Shown here: positions 56,312-64,000 of the stretch, piece by piece | Numbering within the stretch: the stretch's first letter is position 1 | Layout of the letters: the number at the start of each line of letters is the position of its first letter | Assembly: GCA_015660815.1 (NCBI GenBank) | Contig: JACSDF010000002.1 | Span: 21,736 to 85,735, forward strand | Source of the DNA: Actinomycetota bacterium | GTDB taxonomy: Bacteria; Actinomycetota; Actinomycetes; Nanopelagicales; Nanopelagicaceae | Length of the DNA stretch: 64,000 nucleotides | Direction: 5' to 3' | Made by a program: the position numbers and the translations under genes | The notes under the pieces: model-generated | The model's database searches: none | What the model saw: only the letters and a program-made list of their open reading frames with translations | Told to the model about the DNA's origin: nothing

Positions 56312-56755
56312 ATGAATAACTTTGAATCTCAACTTAATGCCCTGACTGAATCAACCAGTCGCTTAACTAAATCTGCCACGGAGTGCACATTCAGCGGAGA
56401 GGGCTGGGCTCCTGCAATCACCATTGGGCATATTTCTGATGTAGATACGCAAGTGTGGATGGCTCGATTTGAGTTGATGGTTAATGCTCAACGCACTGGG
56501 CAAGAACCTCCTGCCTTAGCGTGGTGGGAGCCAGATGGTGAGAAAACCGCCGCGACGTATGCAGATTATTCATTAGATGAGTCTTTAGCCCTTTTGCATA
56601 AAAGCCGTGCATCGATGGCAGTTTTTTTGAAATCACTGACTGAAGCCGAACGCAATGCACCTGCCATTCATAAAACTTTTGGCACAATCACAATTGAGTC
56701 GATGCTACAAGTAATTTTGAACCACGACGAAGAGCATCGCGCCACCTTTAATTAA
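56312..56755 (+). CDS. DinB-like protein
   Basis: 147 residues of the four-helix DinB_2 type: WAPAITIGHISDVDTQVWMARFE (about 31-53) and a C-terminal SMLQVILNHDEEHRATF (about 131-147), with histidines at the expected metal positions. Substrate unknown. It converges on glnA (one base between stops). It is a different subgroup from the DinB-like protein at 26303. Confidence 0.75.
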   Translation: MNNFESQLNALTESTSRLTKSATECTFSGEGWAPAITIGHISDVDTQVWMARFELMVNAQRTGQEPPALAWWEPDGEKTAATYADYSLDESLALLHKSRASMAVFLKSLTEAERNAPAIHKTFGTITIESMLQVILNHDEEHRATFN

Positions 56756-56756
56756 T

Positions 56757-58061
56757 TTAAAGAACTGGCAAATACCTATCTAATTCGTACGCACTCACTT
56801 GGCGGCTGTAGTCGCGCCATTCAGCGCGCTTATTACGCAGAACGTATTCAAAGACATGTTCGCCTAAAGTTTCGCGAACTAATTCGCTCTTTTCCATCTG
56901 AATTATTGCTTCATTTAGATCAGTTGGAAGTGAGATTGGGTCATTCGAATCACTCAATACATAGTTTTCTTCAACGCCCTTTAATCCGGCGGCCAACATG
57001 ACGGCATAGGCAAGGTATGGATTACAGGCAGTATCTGGAGATCTAAATTCAATGCGCGTTGAGTTCTCTTTACCGGGTTTATACATTGGCAGACGAACGA
57101 GTGCGCCACGATTACTTGGCCCCCAGTTAATAACCGCAGGTGCCTCTCCCCCGCCATGAAGGCGTTTATACGAGTTCACCCACTGATTAGTAATTGCGGT
57201 GATCTCTGGTGCATGTTTAAGAATGCCTGCAATAAATGATCGACCGACGTTAGATAAGTTGTACTGGGCTTTGGCATCATAGAAAGCATTTTCTTCGCCT
57301 TTAAATAATGAGACGTGCGTATGCATTCCGCTACCGGGATGATCGGTGAAGGGCTTTGGCATGAAGGAGGCATGGAAGCCCTGATCCATTGCGACCTCTT
57401 TGATGACATGGCGAAAAGTCATGATGTTATCGGCCGTTGTTAATGCATCGGCATCGCGTAAATCAATCTCTTGCTGACCTGGGCCACCTTCATGATGTGA
57501 GAATTCAACGGAGATTCCCATCGCTTCGAGAAGTGTTATTGCTTGACGCCTGAAATCATGTCCGACAACGGCTGGAGTGTGATCGAAATAGCCACCCTGA
57601 TCAACTGGAATAGGTGCAACACCGACTTCTGGCATTGATTTAAATAAAAAGAACTCTATTTCTGGATGCGTGTAACACGTGTAGCCCATTCCGGCCGCTT
57701 TATCTAAGATTCGACGCAAAACATTGCGTGGATCGGCCGGAGATGGTCTTCCATCCGGCATCGTAATATCGCAAAACATTCTCGCAGCCCCAGGGGATTC
57801 GGTGCGCCATGGCAAAACTGAAAAAGTTGTTGGGTCAGGCTTAGCCAACATATCGGATTCGGTAACGCGGGCAAAACCTTCAATCGCCGAACCATCAAAA
57901 CCGATTCCCTCATCAAAGGCGTTTTCAAGTTCGGCCGGTGCAATAGCTACAGATTTTAGAAAACCCAAAACGTCGGTGAACCATAAACGTACGAAACGGA
58001 TATTGCGTTCTTCAATCGTACGTAGAACGAACTCCTGCTGCTTATCTGTGTCTTTGGACAT
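56757..58061 (-). CDS. glnA: Type I glutamine synthetase (GlnA2-like)
   Basis: 434 residues, shorter than the 470-residue adenylylated GSI and like the actinobacterial GlnA2 group. Motifs: GFDGSAIEGFARVTESDM (about 53-70), KPFTDHPGSGMHTHVSL (about 236-252), NWGPSNRGALVRLP (about 312-325) and RIEFRSPD (about 338). It makes glutamine from glutamate and ammonia; GlnA2-type enzymes can also act on related substrates. The adenylylation loop typical of GlnA1 is not obvious. Confidence 0.93.
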   Translation of the reverse strand: MSKDTDKQQEFVLRTIEERNIRFVRLWFTDVLGFLKSVAIAPAELENAFDEGIGFDGSAIEGFARVTESDMLAKPDPTTFSVLPWRTESPGAARMFCDITMPDGRPSPADPRNVLRRILDKAAGMGYTCYTHPEIEFFLFKSMPEVGVAPIPVDQGGYFDHTPAVVGHDFRRQAITLLEAMGISVEFSHHEGGPGQQEIDLRDADALTTADNIMTFRHVIKEVAMDQGFHASFMPKPFTDHPGSGMHTHVSLFKGEENAFYDAKAQYNLSNVGRSFIAGILKHAPEITAITNQWVNSYKRLHGGGEAPAVINWGPSNRGALVRLPMYKPGKENSTRIEFRSPDTACNPYLAYAVMLAAGLKGVEENYVLSDSNDPISLPTDLNEAIIQMEKSELVRETLGEHVFEYVLRNKRAEWRDYSRQVSAYELDRYLPVL

Positions 58062-58104
58062 GCTCGATATTCTTGCAAATGCAGGTTACGGCCGTGTTAA
58101 CTGA

Positions 58105-58611
58105 TTAAATAACGAAAAACTCGCTACTTTCAAGCGTACTCTGCGCTGGAATATCCTTTGTAATGACAACATTTGCGTTAATGCGCGCATCGTGTCCAAT
58201 CGTGATATCTCCGATGACACGAGCCCCGGCACCAATAACAACGTTGTTTTCAATAGTTGGGTGACGCTTACCCAACACATATGTGCGGGCTCCTAAAGTC
58301 ACATCGTGGTACATCATCACGTCATCTCCGATAATTGAAGTTGCCCCAATGACAACTCCCATTCCGTGATCGATAAAGAAGCGTCTTCCGATTGTCGCAG
58401 CAGGGTGAATTTCAATCCCTGTTGCAGTACGAATCCAGTTTGAAAAAATCCTAGCGACAAGTTTTAAGTTATGTCTCCACAGAAAATTAGCTACGCGATG
58501 ACCCCACACCGCATGTACACCGGGGTATGCAAGCAAAACCTCAAGTCGATTTCGCGCCGCGGGATCTTTTGTCAACGCGTTATCGAGGTCCTCTAATATT
58601 CTAGAAATCAT
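58105..58611 (-). CDS. cysE: Serine O-acetyltransferase
   Basis: 168 residues, the short form. Left-handed beta-helix hexapeptide repeats run from [32 protein letters not shown] (about 65-96) to [21 protein letters not shown] (about 123-143), with the catalytic His in IDHGMG. It acetylates serine for cysteine synthesis. It follows cysK by seven bases. The C-terminus is FFVI, ending in Ile as in enzymes that dock into the CysK active site. Confidence 0.92.
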   Translation of the reverse strand: MISRILEDLDNALTKDPAARNRLEVLLAYPGVHAVWGHRVANFLWRHNLKLVARIFSNWIRTATGIEIHPAATIGRRFFIDHGMGVVIGATSIIGDDVMMYHDVTLGARTYVLGKRHPTIENNVVIGAGARVIGDITIGHDARINANVVITKDIPAQSTLESSEFFVI

Positions 58612-58618
58612 TTAATGC

Positions 58619-59545
58619 CTACTCTGTAATATCTTCGTAGAGAATTGTTGATAGGTAGCGCTCACCAAAGGATGGGATAATTACCACGATATTTTTTCCA
58701 GCAAACTCTGGGCGGTGTGCAATAACCGATGCTGCCCACAGCGCGGCCCCTGAAGAAATGCCAGCCAAAATTCCTTCTTCAACGCCTGAGCGGCGTGCAT
58801 ATTTAATTGCATCAGCGGCAGTTGCATCCAAAATCTCATCGTAGACCGTGCGATCTAAAATCTCAGGAATGAAGTTAGCTCCAATCCCCTGGATAGGGTG
58901 AGGTCCTGGTGCTCCCCCATTTAAAATCGGCGATGCTGCGGGTTCGACACCGAATACTTTGATGGCGGGGTTGCGCTCCTTCAACAATTGCCCTGTTCCG
59001 GTAATTGTTCCGCCAGTGCCGATGCCTGCGATTAAAACATCAACTGTGCCATCGGTATCACGCCAAATTTCCTCACCAGTTGTTGCACGGTGGATCGCAG
59101 GGCCTGCCTCATTTTCAAACTGGCGAACCATAACGGCACCAGATGCGGCTAGCTCTTCAGATGCTGCGACTGCACCTTTCATTCCAAGTGCGGCAGGCGT
59201 TAATACGAGTTCTGCACCAAAGGCCTTAATTAATTTGCGACGCTCTTTGGACACTGACTCCGGCATTGTTAAAATCGCTTTATATCCGCGCGCTGCGGCA
59301 ACCATTGCTAGTGCAATTCCGGTGTTGCCAGATGTAGCTTCAACAATTGTTCCACCGGGCTTTAAAGCACCGCTTTTTTCTGCTGCATCGACCATAGCAA
59401 TGCCAAGGCGATCCTTAACTGTTGATGTTGGATTGTAAAACTCAAGCTTTGCAAAGACATTAGCCGGTGCGCCATCCATGATTTTATTGATGCGCACGAG
59501 CGGGGTATTGCCGAAAACCTCTGTAATGTTGTTATAAATCTTCAT
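58619..59545 (-). CDS. cysK: Cysteine synthase A
   Basis: 308 residues from the ATG at 59545 with a GGGAGA Shine-Dalgarno; an upstream ATG at 59647 gives an implausible hydrophobic extension. PLP lysine in [14 protein letters not shown] (about 35-48), [11 protein letters not shown] (about 68-78) and the phosphate cup GTGGTITG (about 176-183). It makes cysteine from O-acetylserine and sulfide. Operon with cysE. Confidence 0.96.
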   Translation of the reverse strand: MKIYNNITEVFGNTPLVRINKIMDGAPANVFAKLEFYNPTSTVKDRLGIAMVDAAEKSGALKPGGTIVEATSGNTGIALAMVAAARGYKAILTMPESVSKERRKLIKAFGAELVLTPAALGMKGAVAASEELAASGAVMVRQFENEAGPAIHRATTGEEIWRDTDGTVDVLIAGIGTGGTITGTGQLLKERNPAIKVFGVEPAASPILNGGAPGPHPIQGIGANFIPEILDRTVYDEILDATAADAIKYARRSGVEEGILAGISSGAALWAASVIAHRPEFAGKNIVVIIPSFGERYLSTILYEDITE

Positions 59546-59609
59546 AATTCTCCCTAGATATATAAGTGGAATGGTCTTTTGAAATTTAAAGCGGGCGAAG
59601 GTGCAATAA

Positions 59610-59720
59610 ATGTCAGCAGCTGCAAGAAGTAGACAAGCAAAAATCAACTATCCGGTTGCGTGTAAAAAACCAGGTGATAATCGACTGCATGTGCCCAAGT
59701 TTACCGAGAATGCCGATTAA
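59610..59720 (+). CDS. Possible 36-residue small protein
   Basis: An ATG-to-TAA frame ([18 protein letters not shown] ... TENAD) fills the gap between nadE and cysK on the opposite strand. It is basic, has one cysteine and normal-looking codons, and GAAGGTG lies six bases upstream. No family recognised. It could be a chance ORF. Confidence 0.35.
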   Translation: MSAAARSRQAKINYPVACKKPGDNRLHVPKFTENAD

Positions 59721-59745
59721 AGCCAGTTGCGAATGATTTGCAGAG

Positions 59746-61407
59746 TTAGGACTGTGACCAACGTGAAGTCATCGGCAATCTGCGATCTTTTCCGAAGGCA
59801 CGCACTGAGGTTTTAGTGCCGGGTGGATATTGGCGACGCTTATATTCGGCCCTATCTACAAGAGCAATTACGCGGGTGACCAGCGCTGGATCAAAGCCAT
59901 CTTTTATCAACACTTCATAGCCATGATCTTCATCGACGTATTGGCGCAAAAGTTGATCCAGCAGAATGTAATCAGGCAGAGAGTCACTATCTTTTTGATC
60001 AGGTCGTAGTTCAGCACTGGGCTCTTTAGTGATTGAGTGCTCTGGAATTGGAGGCGTGAGGCCTGCGCTAAGAGCCTTTGAATTGCGCCACTTAGCTAAT
60101 CTCCATACATCGGTCTTATAAATATCTTTAATCGGTGCAAAGCCACCCACGGCATCGCCATACAAAGTTGAATATCCAACGGCGAGCTCGCTCTTATTCC
60201 CGGTTGCTAAAACAATATGCCCTTCAGAGTTAGAGATGCCCATCAACGTTGTGCCTCGTACACGCGCCTGTAGATTTTCTTCAGCAATTCCTTTCAAATC
60301 CAAATTTGCCATGTAGGAATCGACCATAGGGGCAATGGGGACTGTGCGAAAGTTAATACCTGTTGCATCGGCTAGAGCTTGAGCATCTTCAACTGAGTGG
60401 TTCGATGAATACTTACTGGGCATAGCAACCCCATAAACATTCTGAGCGCCGACGGCATCAATAGCGATTGCGGCAACCAGCGCCGAATCAATTCCTCCAG
60501 ATAATCCAAGTACAACTGATGTAAAACCATTCTTTGCAATGTAGTCACGAAGTCCAACCACAAGTGCCTGCCAGATTTCGGCCTCATCACTCAATCGCCC
60601 AGCCACCGTTTCGGAAGCTTCCTTTATATGAATTGCTTCATCACTTGAAATAATTACATCTGGCTTTGAAGTGCCAACAGCGCATTCAATATCTACAATC
60701 AGAATCAGGTCATCGAACTGAGGTGCACGGGCTAGAAGGGCTCCATTTCGATCGACAACAATTGAGTCGCCATCAAAAACTAAATCATCTTGCCCTCCAG
60801 TCATATTGACATAAGCCAGAGGCGCACTGATTTCTTTCGCCCGCTTCTGTACAAGGGCCAAACGCACGTCGTCCTTGTTTCGCTCGTACGGCGAGCCATT
60901 GGGAACTACAAGCAAACCGGGAGTGCGGGCAGCGATATCGGCTATTGAGTGCCAGATGTCTTCACAGATTGCGACTGCCACATCGACACCATGAATTCGG
61001 ACTACAAGGCTCTGAGTGCCGGCGGTAAAGTTTCTGAATTCATCGAAGACACCATAATTAGGTAGATGTCTTTTTATATAGTGGGACTTTATGTGGCCCT
61101 GATGAATTACTGCAACCGCGTTTTGAGGTGCACCGTCGTGCGAAATATCTAGATAGCCAATAATTGCAACGAGATCACCATCTATGCCCTGTGCAATATC
61201 GGCAATGGCATCCTGGCTGGCGAGTTGAAATGAGAGGCGAAGCGCTAAATCCTCAACTGGATATCCCGTAACGATCATCTCCGGAAAGACCACAATATTC
61301 GCCCCAGATAATTTGGCCGAAGTAATTGACGCGGCAATCAAGGCGCTATTACCTGCAAGATCACCAACTGTTGGATTGACCTGAGCAAGGGCCACGCGCA
61401 ACTTCAT
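59746..61407 (-). CDS. nadE: Glutamine-dependent NAD+ synthetase
   Basis: 553 residues: N-terminal nitrilase-type amidase (1-265; Glu46-like in VFPEMIVTGYP, Lys in IKRHLPNYGVFDEFR, Cys in VAICEDIW) and C-terminal NAD synthetase with PP-loop LGLSGGIDSALVAAIA (about 300-315). It amidates nicotinate adenine dinucleotide using glutamine. Promoter TTGACA/TACTCT lies upstream, with TACTCT six bases before the ATG. Confidence 0.95.
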   Translation of the reverse strand: MKLRVALAQVNPTVGDLAGNSALIAASITSAKLSGANIVVFPEMIVTGYPVEDLALRLSFQLASQDAIADIAQGIDGDLVAIIGYLDISHDGAPQNAVAVIHQGHIKSHYIKRHLPNYGVFDEFRNFTAGTQSLVVRIHGVDVAVAICEDIWHSIADIAARTPGLLVVPNGSPYERNKDDVRLALVQKRAKEISAPLAYVNMTGGQDDLVFDGDSIVVDRNGALLARAPQFDDLILIVDIECAVGTSKPDVIISSDEAIHIKEASETVAGRLSDEAEIWQALVVGLRDYIAKNGFTSVVLGLSGGIDSALVAAIAIDAVGAQNVYGVAMPSKYSSNHSVEDAQALADATGINFRTVPIAPMVDSYMANLDLKGIAEENLQARVRGTTLMGISNSEGHIVLATGNKSELAVGYSTLYGDAVGGFAPIKDIYKTDVWRLAKWRNSKALSAGLTPPIPEHSITKEPSAELRPDQKDSDSLPDYILLDQLLRQYVDEDHGYEVLIKDGFDPALVTRVIALVDRAEYKRRQYPPGTKTSVRAFGKDRRLPMTSRWSQS

Positions 61408-61413
61408 TTTTCA

Positions 61414-61440
61414 AGAGTAACAGGGGTATCCTTGTGTCAA
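61414..61440 (-). promoter_or_regulatory. nadE promoter, leaderless
   Basis: Minus strand TTGACA (61435-61440, a perfect -35 consensus) and TACTCT (61414-61419) with a 15-base spacer; six bases then lead to the nadE ATG at 61407. The best-formed example of the leaderless pattern in the window. Confidence 0.65.
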
Positions 61441-61486
61441 GTTAATCGGCGAGTTTACGAGCCGGTCAATTTAAATGGCCCGGGGA

Positions 61487-61500
61487 CCTGCGTTTGCAGG
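61487..61500 (+). promoter_or_regulatory. Small hairpin in the panB leader
   Basis: A perfect CCTGC/GCAGG stem with a four-base loop lies in the GC-rich stretch 61479-61512, in contrast to the AT-rich surroundings, just before the panB Shine-Dalgarno. It may be a leader control element or merely local structure. Confidence 0.3.
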
Positions 61501-61520
61501 CACCGAGGAGAGGAAATCAG

Positions 61521-62333
61521 ATGGAAGCCTTATATGGCGGTGCTATGCATCGACGCGTGACAATTCTGGATTTAGCTTCGGCGAAAAAACGCGGCGAAAA
61601 ATGGATAATGCTCACTGCCTACGAACAGATGAGCGCTGAGATTTTTGATGAGGCTGGTACCCCGGTTTTGCTCGTTGGCGACAGTGCTGGAAATAACTTT
61701 CTTGGTTTCGAGAACACAATTCCAGTGACGGTTGATGAACTAATCCCGCTGACCCGTGCGGTGGTGCGCGCATCCCACCAAGCCATGGTGATTGCTGACC
61801 TTCCCTTTGGTTCATATGAAACTTCACCTGAACAGGCGCTCGCGACCAGCACGAGATTTTTCAAAGAGGCCGGAGCGATGGGAGTAAAACTAGAAGGCGC
61901 TCATGTAAAAACTATTGAAAAACTGGTTGGCTCAGGAATTCCAGTTATGGGTCACGTTGGTCTTACTCCTCAGGCCCTACATCAACTCGGCGGCTATAAA
62001 GTTCAAGGCCGAAACGATGGCGATGCGATCGTAGAGGCGGCGCTTGCCATTGAAAAAGCTGGAGCATTTGCCATTGTTTTAGAGCTAATGACGGCAGATC
62101 TAGCGGCGAGAATCACTGCAGCGTTAACGATTCCAACCATTGGAATCGGTGCCGGAATCAACTGCGATGCTCAAGTTTTGGTGTGGACAGATCTGATGGG
62201 AATTACGAAAAACCCACCAAAACTGGCAAAGGCATATCGTAATTTACGGGCGGAAATGTTGGCGGCAACAAATGAGTTTTCCCAAGATGTAAAAAATGGG
62301 AATTTTCCGGGTCCAGAGCAGATTTTCAACTAA
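61521..62333 (+). CDS. panB: 3-methyl-2-oxobutanoate hydroxymethyltransferase
   Basis: 270 residues from the ATG at 61521 (GAGGAGAGG Shine-Dalgarno). Metal and substrate motifs: MLTAYEQMSAEIFDEAG (about 33-49), VGDSAGNNFLG (about 54), GHVGLTPQ (about 143) and GIGAGINCDAQVLVWTDLMG (about 206-225). First committed step of pantothenate synthesis. panC and panD are not in the window. MFS gene follows ten bases later. Confidence 0.94.
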   Translation: MEALYGGAMHRRVTILDLASAKKRGEKWIMLTAYEQMSAEIFDEAGTPVLLVGDSAGNNFLGFENTIPVTVDELIPLTRAVVRASHQAMVIADLPFGSYETSPEQALATSTRFFKEAGAMGVKLEGAHVKTIEKLVGSGIPVMGHVGLTPQALHQLGGYKVQGRNDGDAIVEAALAIEKAGAFAIVLELMTADLAARITAALTIPTIGIGAGINCDAQVLVWTDLMGITKNPPKLAKAYRNLRAEMLAATNEFSQDVKNGNFPGPEQIFN

Positions 62334-62343
62334 TCTTCCAGTT

Positions 62344-63615
62344 GTGGCTCGAATTGCGATAGATATTTCGCCGCTTAAAAAGTCTGCAGATTTCAGAAAC
62401 CTGTGGGCTGCAGGGCTCATAACCTACATGGGCTCGATGATTACTTATGTTGCTGTGCCGTTTCAGATTAAGGAGATGACCAACTCGTACATAGCGGTTG
62501 CACTAAGCGCCACTGTCGAGATTGTCCCCCTAATTATTTTCGGGCTTTATGGCGGAGTTTTGGCCGATTATGTGGATCGCAAAAAGATGGTCTGGGCAAC
62601 CGAAGCCGCCTCACTAATCTTGACCTCGATACTTTTAATCAACGCCCTCCTTCCTCAACCCAATCTTGTATTGATTTATGTGGTCGCTGGATTATTTGCC
62701 GCAGTAAATGGATTGCAACGACCCAGCATGGATGCCGCACTTCCTCGATTGGTGGAGCATAAAGATTTGCCCGCAGCTAGCGCATTGATGAGTCTGCGTT
62801 GGCAGCTGGGGGTGATCGTTGGTCCAACTATCGGTGGAATTCTCATCTCAACTTTTTCGATTTCAGTGGGTTATGCCGTCGATGTTTTCACATTTGTAAT
62901 CTCATTAATTTTCCTTTCTCGCGTACGATCAATTCCCGCATCAAAGGAGGCTGAAAAACCATCTCTGGCTGGGTTATTAGAGGGAATCCGATATGCATGT
63001 AGGCGACAGGATTTACTAGGCACTTATCTAATAGATTTAGCTGCAATGTTTTTTGCTATGCCAACTGCATTGATTCCATTTTGGGCCGACCAACTTGGAA
63101 CCCCATGGGCCTTAGGTCTGCTTTACGCTTCAGTAACTGCGGGTTCAGTCATCGTGACTTTGACATCTGGGTGGACCAAAAACTATTCACACCATGGTCG
63201 AGCCATCATGTGGGCCGCTATGGGGTGGGGTACTGCCATCGCCCTGTCCGGTATCTGGAACTCTCTTATCTTGGTTCTGCTTTTTCTGACCCTTGCCGGT
63301 GCATTTGACATGGTCAGTGCAATATTCCGATCAACAATGTGGAATCAAACAATCCCAGATAATTTAAGAGGTCGCCTTGCTGGAATTGAACTGCTCTCTT
63401 ACTCAATTGGACCCCTAGCAGGGCAGATGCGCGCAGCCTCCATGGCCGCTGCTACAAGTTTGACCTTCTCTGTAACTTTTGGCGGTATTGCCTGTGTGAT
63501 TGCCGTCGGATTTCTTGCCTTAATTCTGCCTAAATTTCGTCGATATGATGCTAAAACCAATGAATTTGCACTGGCGAAGATTCGGGAAAATGAATTGCGA
63601 GAAAATACTCAATAG
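62344..63615 (+). CDS. MFS exporter (EntS-like)
   Basis: 423 residues from the GTG at 62344; an ATG at 62296 lies inside panB. Twelve-helix MFS_3 protein: FRNLWAAGLITYMGSMITYVAVPFQ at helix 1, LADYVDRKKMVW at loop 2-3, and a second half beginning near residue 210. The family includes siderophore and drug exporters; the substrate is unknown. Cotranscribed with panB by spacing. Confidence 0.85.
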   Translation: MARIAIDISPLKKSADFRNLWAAGLITYMGSMITYVAVPFQIKEMTNSYIAVALSATVEIVPLIIFGLYGGVLADYVDRKKMVWATEAASLILTSILLINALLPQPNLVLIYVVAGLFAAVNGLQRPSMDAALPRLVEHKDLPAASALMSLRWQLGVIVGPTIGGILISTFSISVGYAVDVFTFVISLIFLSRVRSIPASKEAEKPSLAGLLEGIRYACRRQDLLGTYLIDLAAMFFAMPTALIPFWADQLGTPWALGLLYASVTAGSVIVTLTSGWTKNYSHHGRAIMWAAMGWGTAIALSGIWNSLILVLLFLTLAGAFDMVSAIFRSTMWNQTIPDNLRGRLAGIELLSYSIGPLAGQMRAASMAAATSLTFSVTFGGIACVIAVGFLALILPKFRRYDAKTNEFALAKIRENELRENTQ

Positions 63616-63660
63616 TTTTGCTCTTCGATTTTCCACGAATGCATAAAAAAAGAAAAAAAG

Positions 63661-63715
63661 AATTTGCGACACGCACTAAATTATTTTTCGCACAATGTGG
63701 CATTTTTCGCAAATT
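63661..63715. repeat. Inverted and direct repeats upstream of the Lys/Ala repeat protein
   Basis: AATTTGCG (63661-63668) and CGCAAATT (63708-63715) form a perfect 8-base inverted pair, and ATTTTTCGCA occurs at 63683 and 63702, 19 bases apart. The region is AT-rich and lies 66 to 120 bases before the start of the repeat protein. Possible regulator sites. Confidence 0.4.
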
Positions 63716-63780
63716 AGTGTCAGGCTTATCCACGAAAAGGTTTGGGTGACGGATCCGAACCATTCCGATAGGAGAAGTAC

Positions 63781-64000
63781 GTGGCCGCAGCAAAGAAAGC
63801 AGCACCTAAGAAGCGCAAGAAGGCAGCTGTGAAAGCAGCAGCACCAAAGAAGCGCAAGAAGGCAGCCGTTAAGGCAGCTGCTCCAAAGAAGCGCAAGAAG
63901 GCAGCAGCTAAGAAAGCTGCTCCAAAGAAGCGCAAGAAGGCAGCCGTTAAGGCAGCTGCTCCAAAGAAGCGCAAGAAGGCAGCAGCTAAGAAAGCTGCTC
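63781..64000 (+). CDS. Lys/Ala-rich repeat protein, 5' part only
   Basis: GTG start at 63781 with AGGAG eight bases upstream; the window ends inside the gene. The visible 73 residues are AAAKKAA followed by five copies of a 13-residue unit PKKRKKAA[VA]K[AK]AA. This is a strongly basic DNA-binding type of sequence. Two readings fit: a histone H1-like or HupB-tail-like nucleoid protein, or the Lys/Ala-rich N-terminal extension found on primary sigma factors of actinobacteria. The sequence here cannot decide. Confidence 0.8.
   Translation, partial: MAAAKKAAPKKRKKAAVKAAAPKKRKKAAVKAAAPKKRKKAAAKKAAPKKRKKAAVKAAAPKKRKKAAAKKAA
63805..63999 (+). repeat. 39-base tandem repeat array, five copies
   Basis: Five units of 39 bases begin at 63805, 63844, 63883, 63922 and 63961. 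The last four form two identical 78-base units (63844-63921 and 63922-63999), so recent expansion by recombination or slippage is likely. The array continues past the window. Confidence 0.95.

Noticed and set aside
63805-63999. CRISPR array
   Set aside because: Units are contiguous 39-base coding repeats with no unique spacers.
63781-64000. Frame of 82 codons on the minus strand across the repeat array (Ala/Phe/Leu-rich)
   Set aside because: It is the complement of the Lys/Ala repeat, lacks a start signal, and the plus-strand frame has a proper Shine-Dalgarno and GTG start.

Overview
The window looks like chromosomal DNA from a streamlined, AT-leaning actinobacterium. I infer a member of the freshwater acI group (Nanopelagicales-like), from actinobacterial gene orders (fabD-fabH-acpP-fabF-accD with DUF3145 nearby; dnaG-dgt-dusB-glyS; zur/uppS/recO; cysteine desulfurase-mnmA behind etfBA), tight packing, a mid-40s GC content judged by eye, and many apparently leaderless genes. 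No taxonomic search was possible. There is no rRNA operon, CRISPR array, transposase or phage module, and no gene-free stretch longer than about 300 bases.

Layout. 0-4 kb: tRNA thiolation (mnmA, cysteine desulfurase) and electron transfer flavoprotein (etfBA), minus strand. 4.1-7.3 kb: two GT4 glycosyltransferases and an SGNH hydrolase in one operon. 7.3-9.4 kb: glycogen debranching enzyme. 9.4-14.4 kb: fatty acid synthesis operon. 14.4-16.1 kb: SIMPL protein, DUF3145 protein, cold shock protein. 16.1-20.7 kb: the most unusual region, a five-gene operon with a SipW/ER-type signal peptidase, a candidate fibre subunit, a second secreted protein, an M23-fibre chimera and a stand-alone M23 protein. 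20.8-28.3 kb: an accessory-looking stretch with a degenerate response regulator, a GATase1/CysS-tail fusion, tRNA(CAT), three paralogous membrane proteins of unknown function, a two-domain fasciclin protein, a CarH-like B12 photoreceptor regulator and small proteins. 28.4-30.5 kb: SQR-DsrC-DsrE sulfur operon. 30.6-34.1 kb: NAD(P)HX dehydratase, a second LuxR-type regulator, a DnaX-tail-like small protein and a GH25 muramidase. 34.1-42.7 kb: glycerol (glpD/glpK) and galactoside catabolism (alpha-galactosidase, galTEK). 42.7-45.2 kb: ACT protein, HtrA protease, DoxX-Rieske fusion, tRNA-Asn. 45.2-54.4 kb: housekeeping block (dnaG, dgt, ydcF, dusB, glyS, ZIP transporter and Zur with a clear Zur box, uppS, recO). 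54.4-62.3 kb: leuA with a leader-peptide attenuator, glnA, cysE-cysK, nadE, panB. 62.3-64 kb: an MFS exporter and the start of a Lys/Ala repeat protein cut by the window end.

How it fits together. The gene set describes a small heterotroph that scavenges glycerol and alpha-galactosides, stores glycogen, makes its own fatty acids, leucine, cysteine, NAD and pantothenate precursor, and may oxidise sulfide. The candidate new system is the 16.1-20.7 kb operon: an export machine for a fibre-like surface protein plus a chimera that could tie the fibre to peptidoglycan. A recurring TAnnnT hexamer six bases before start codons suggests that leaderless transcription is common here.
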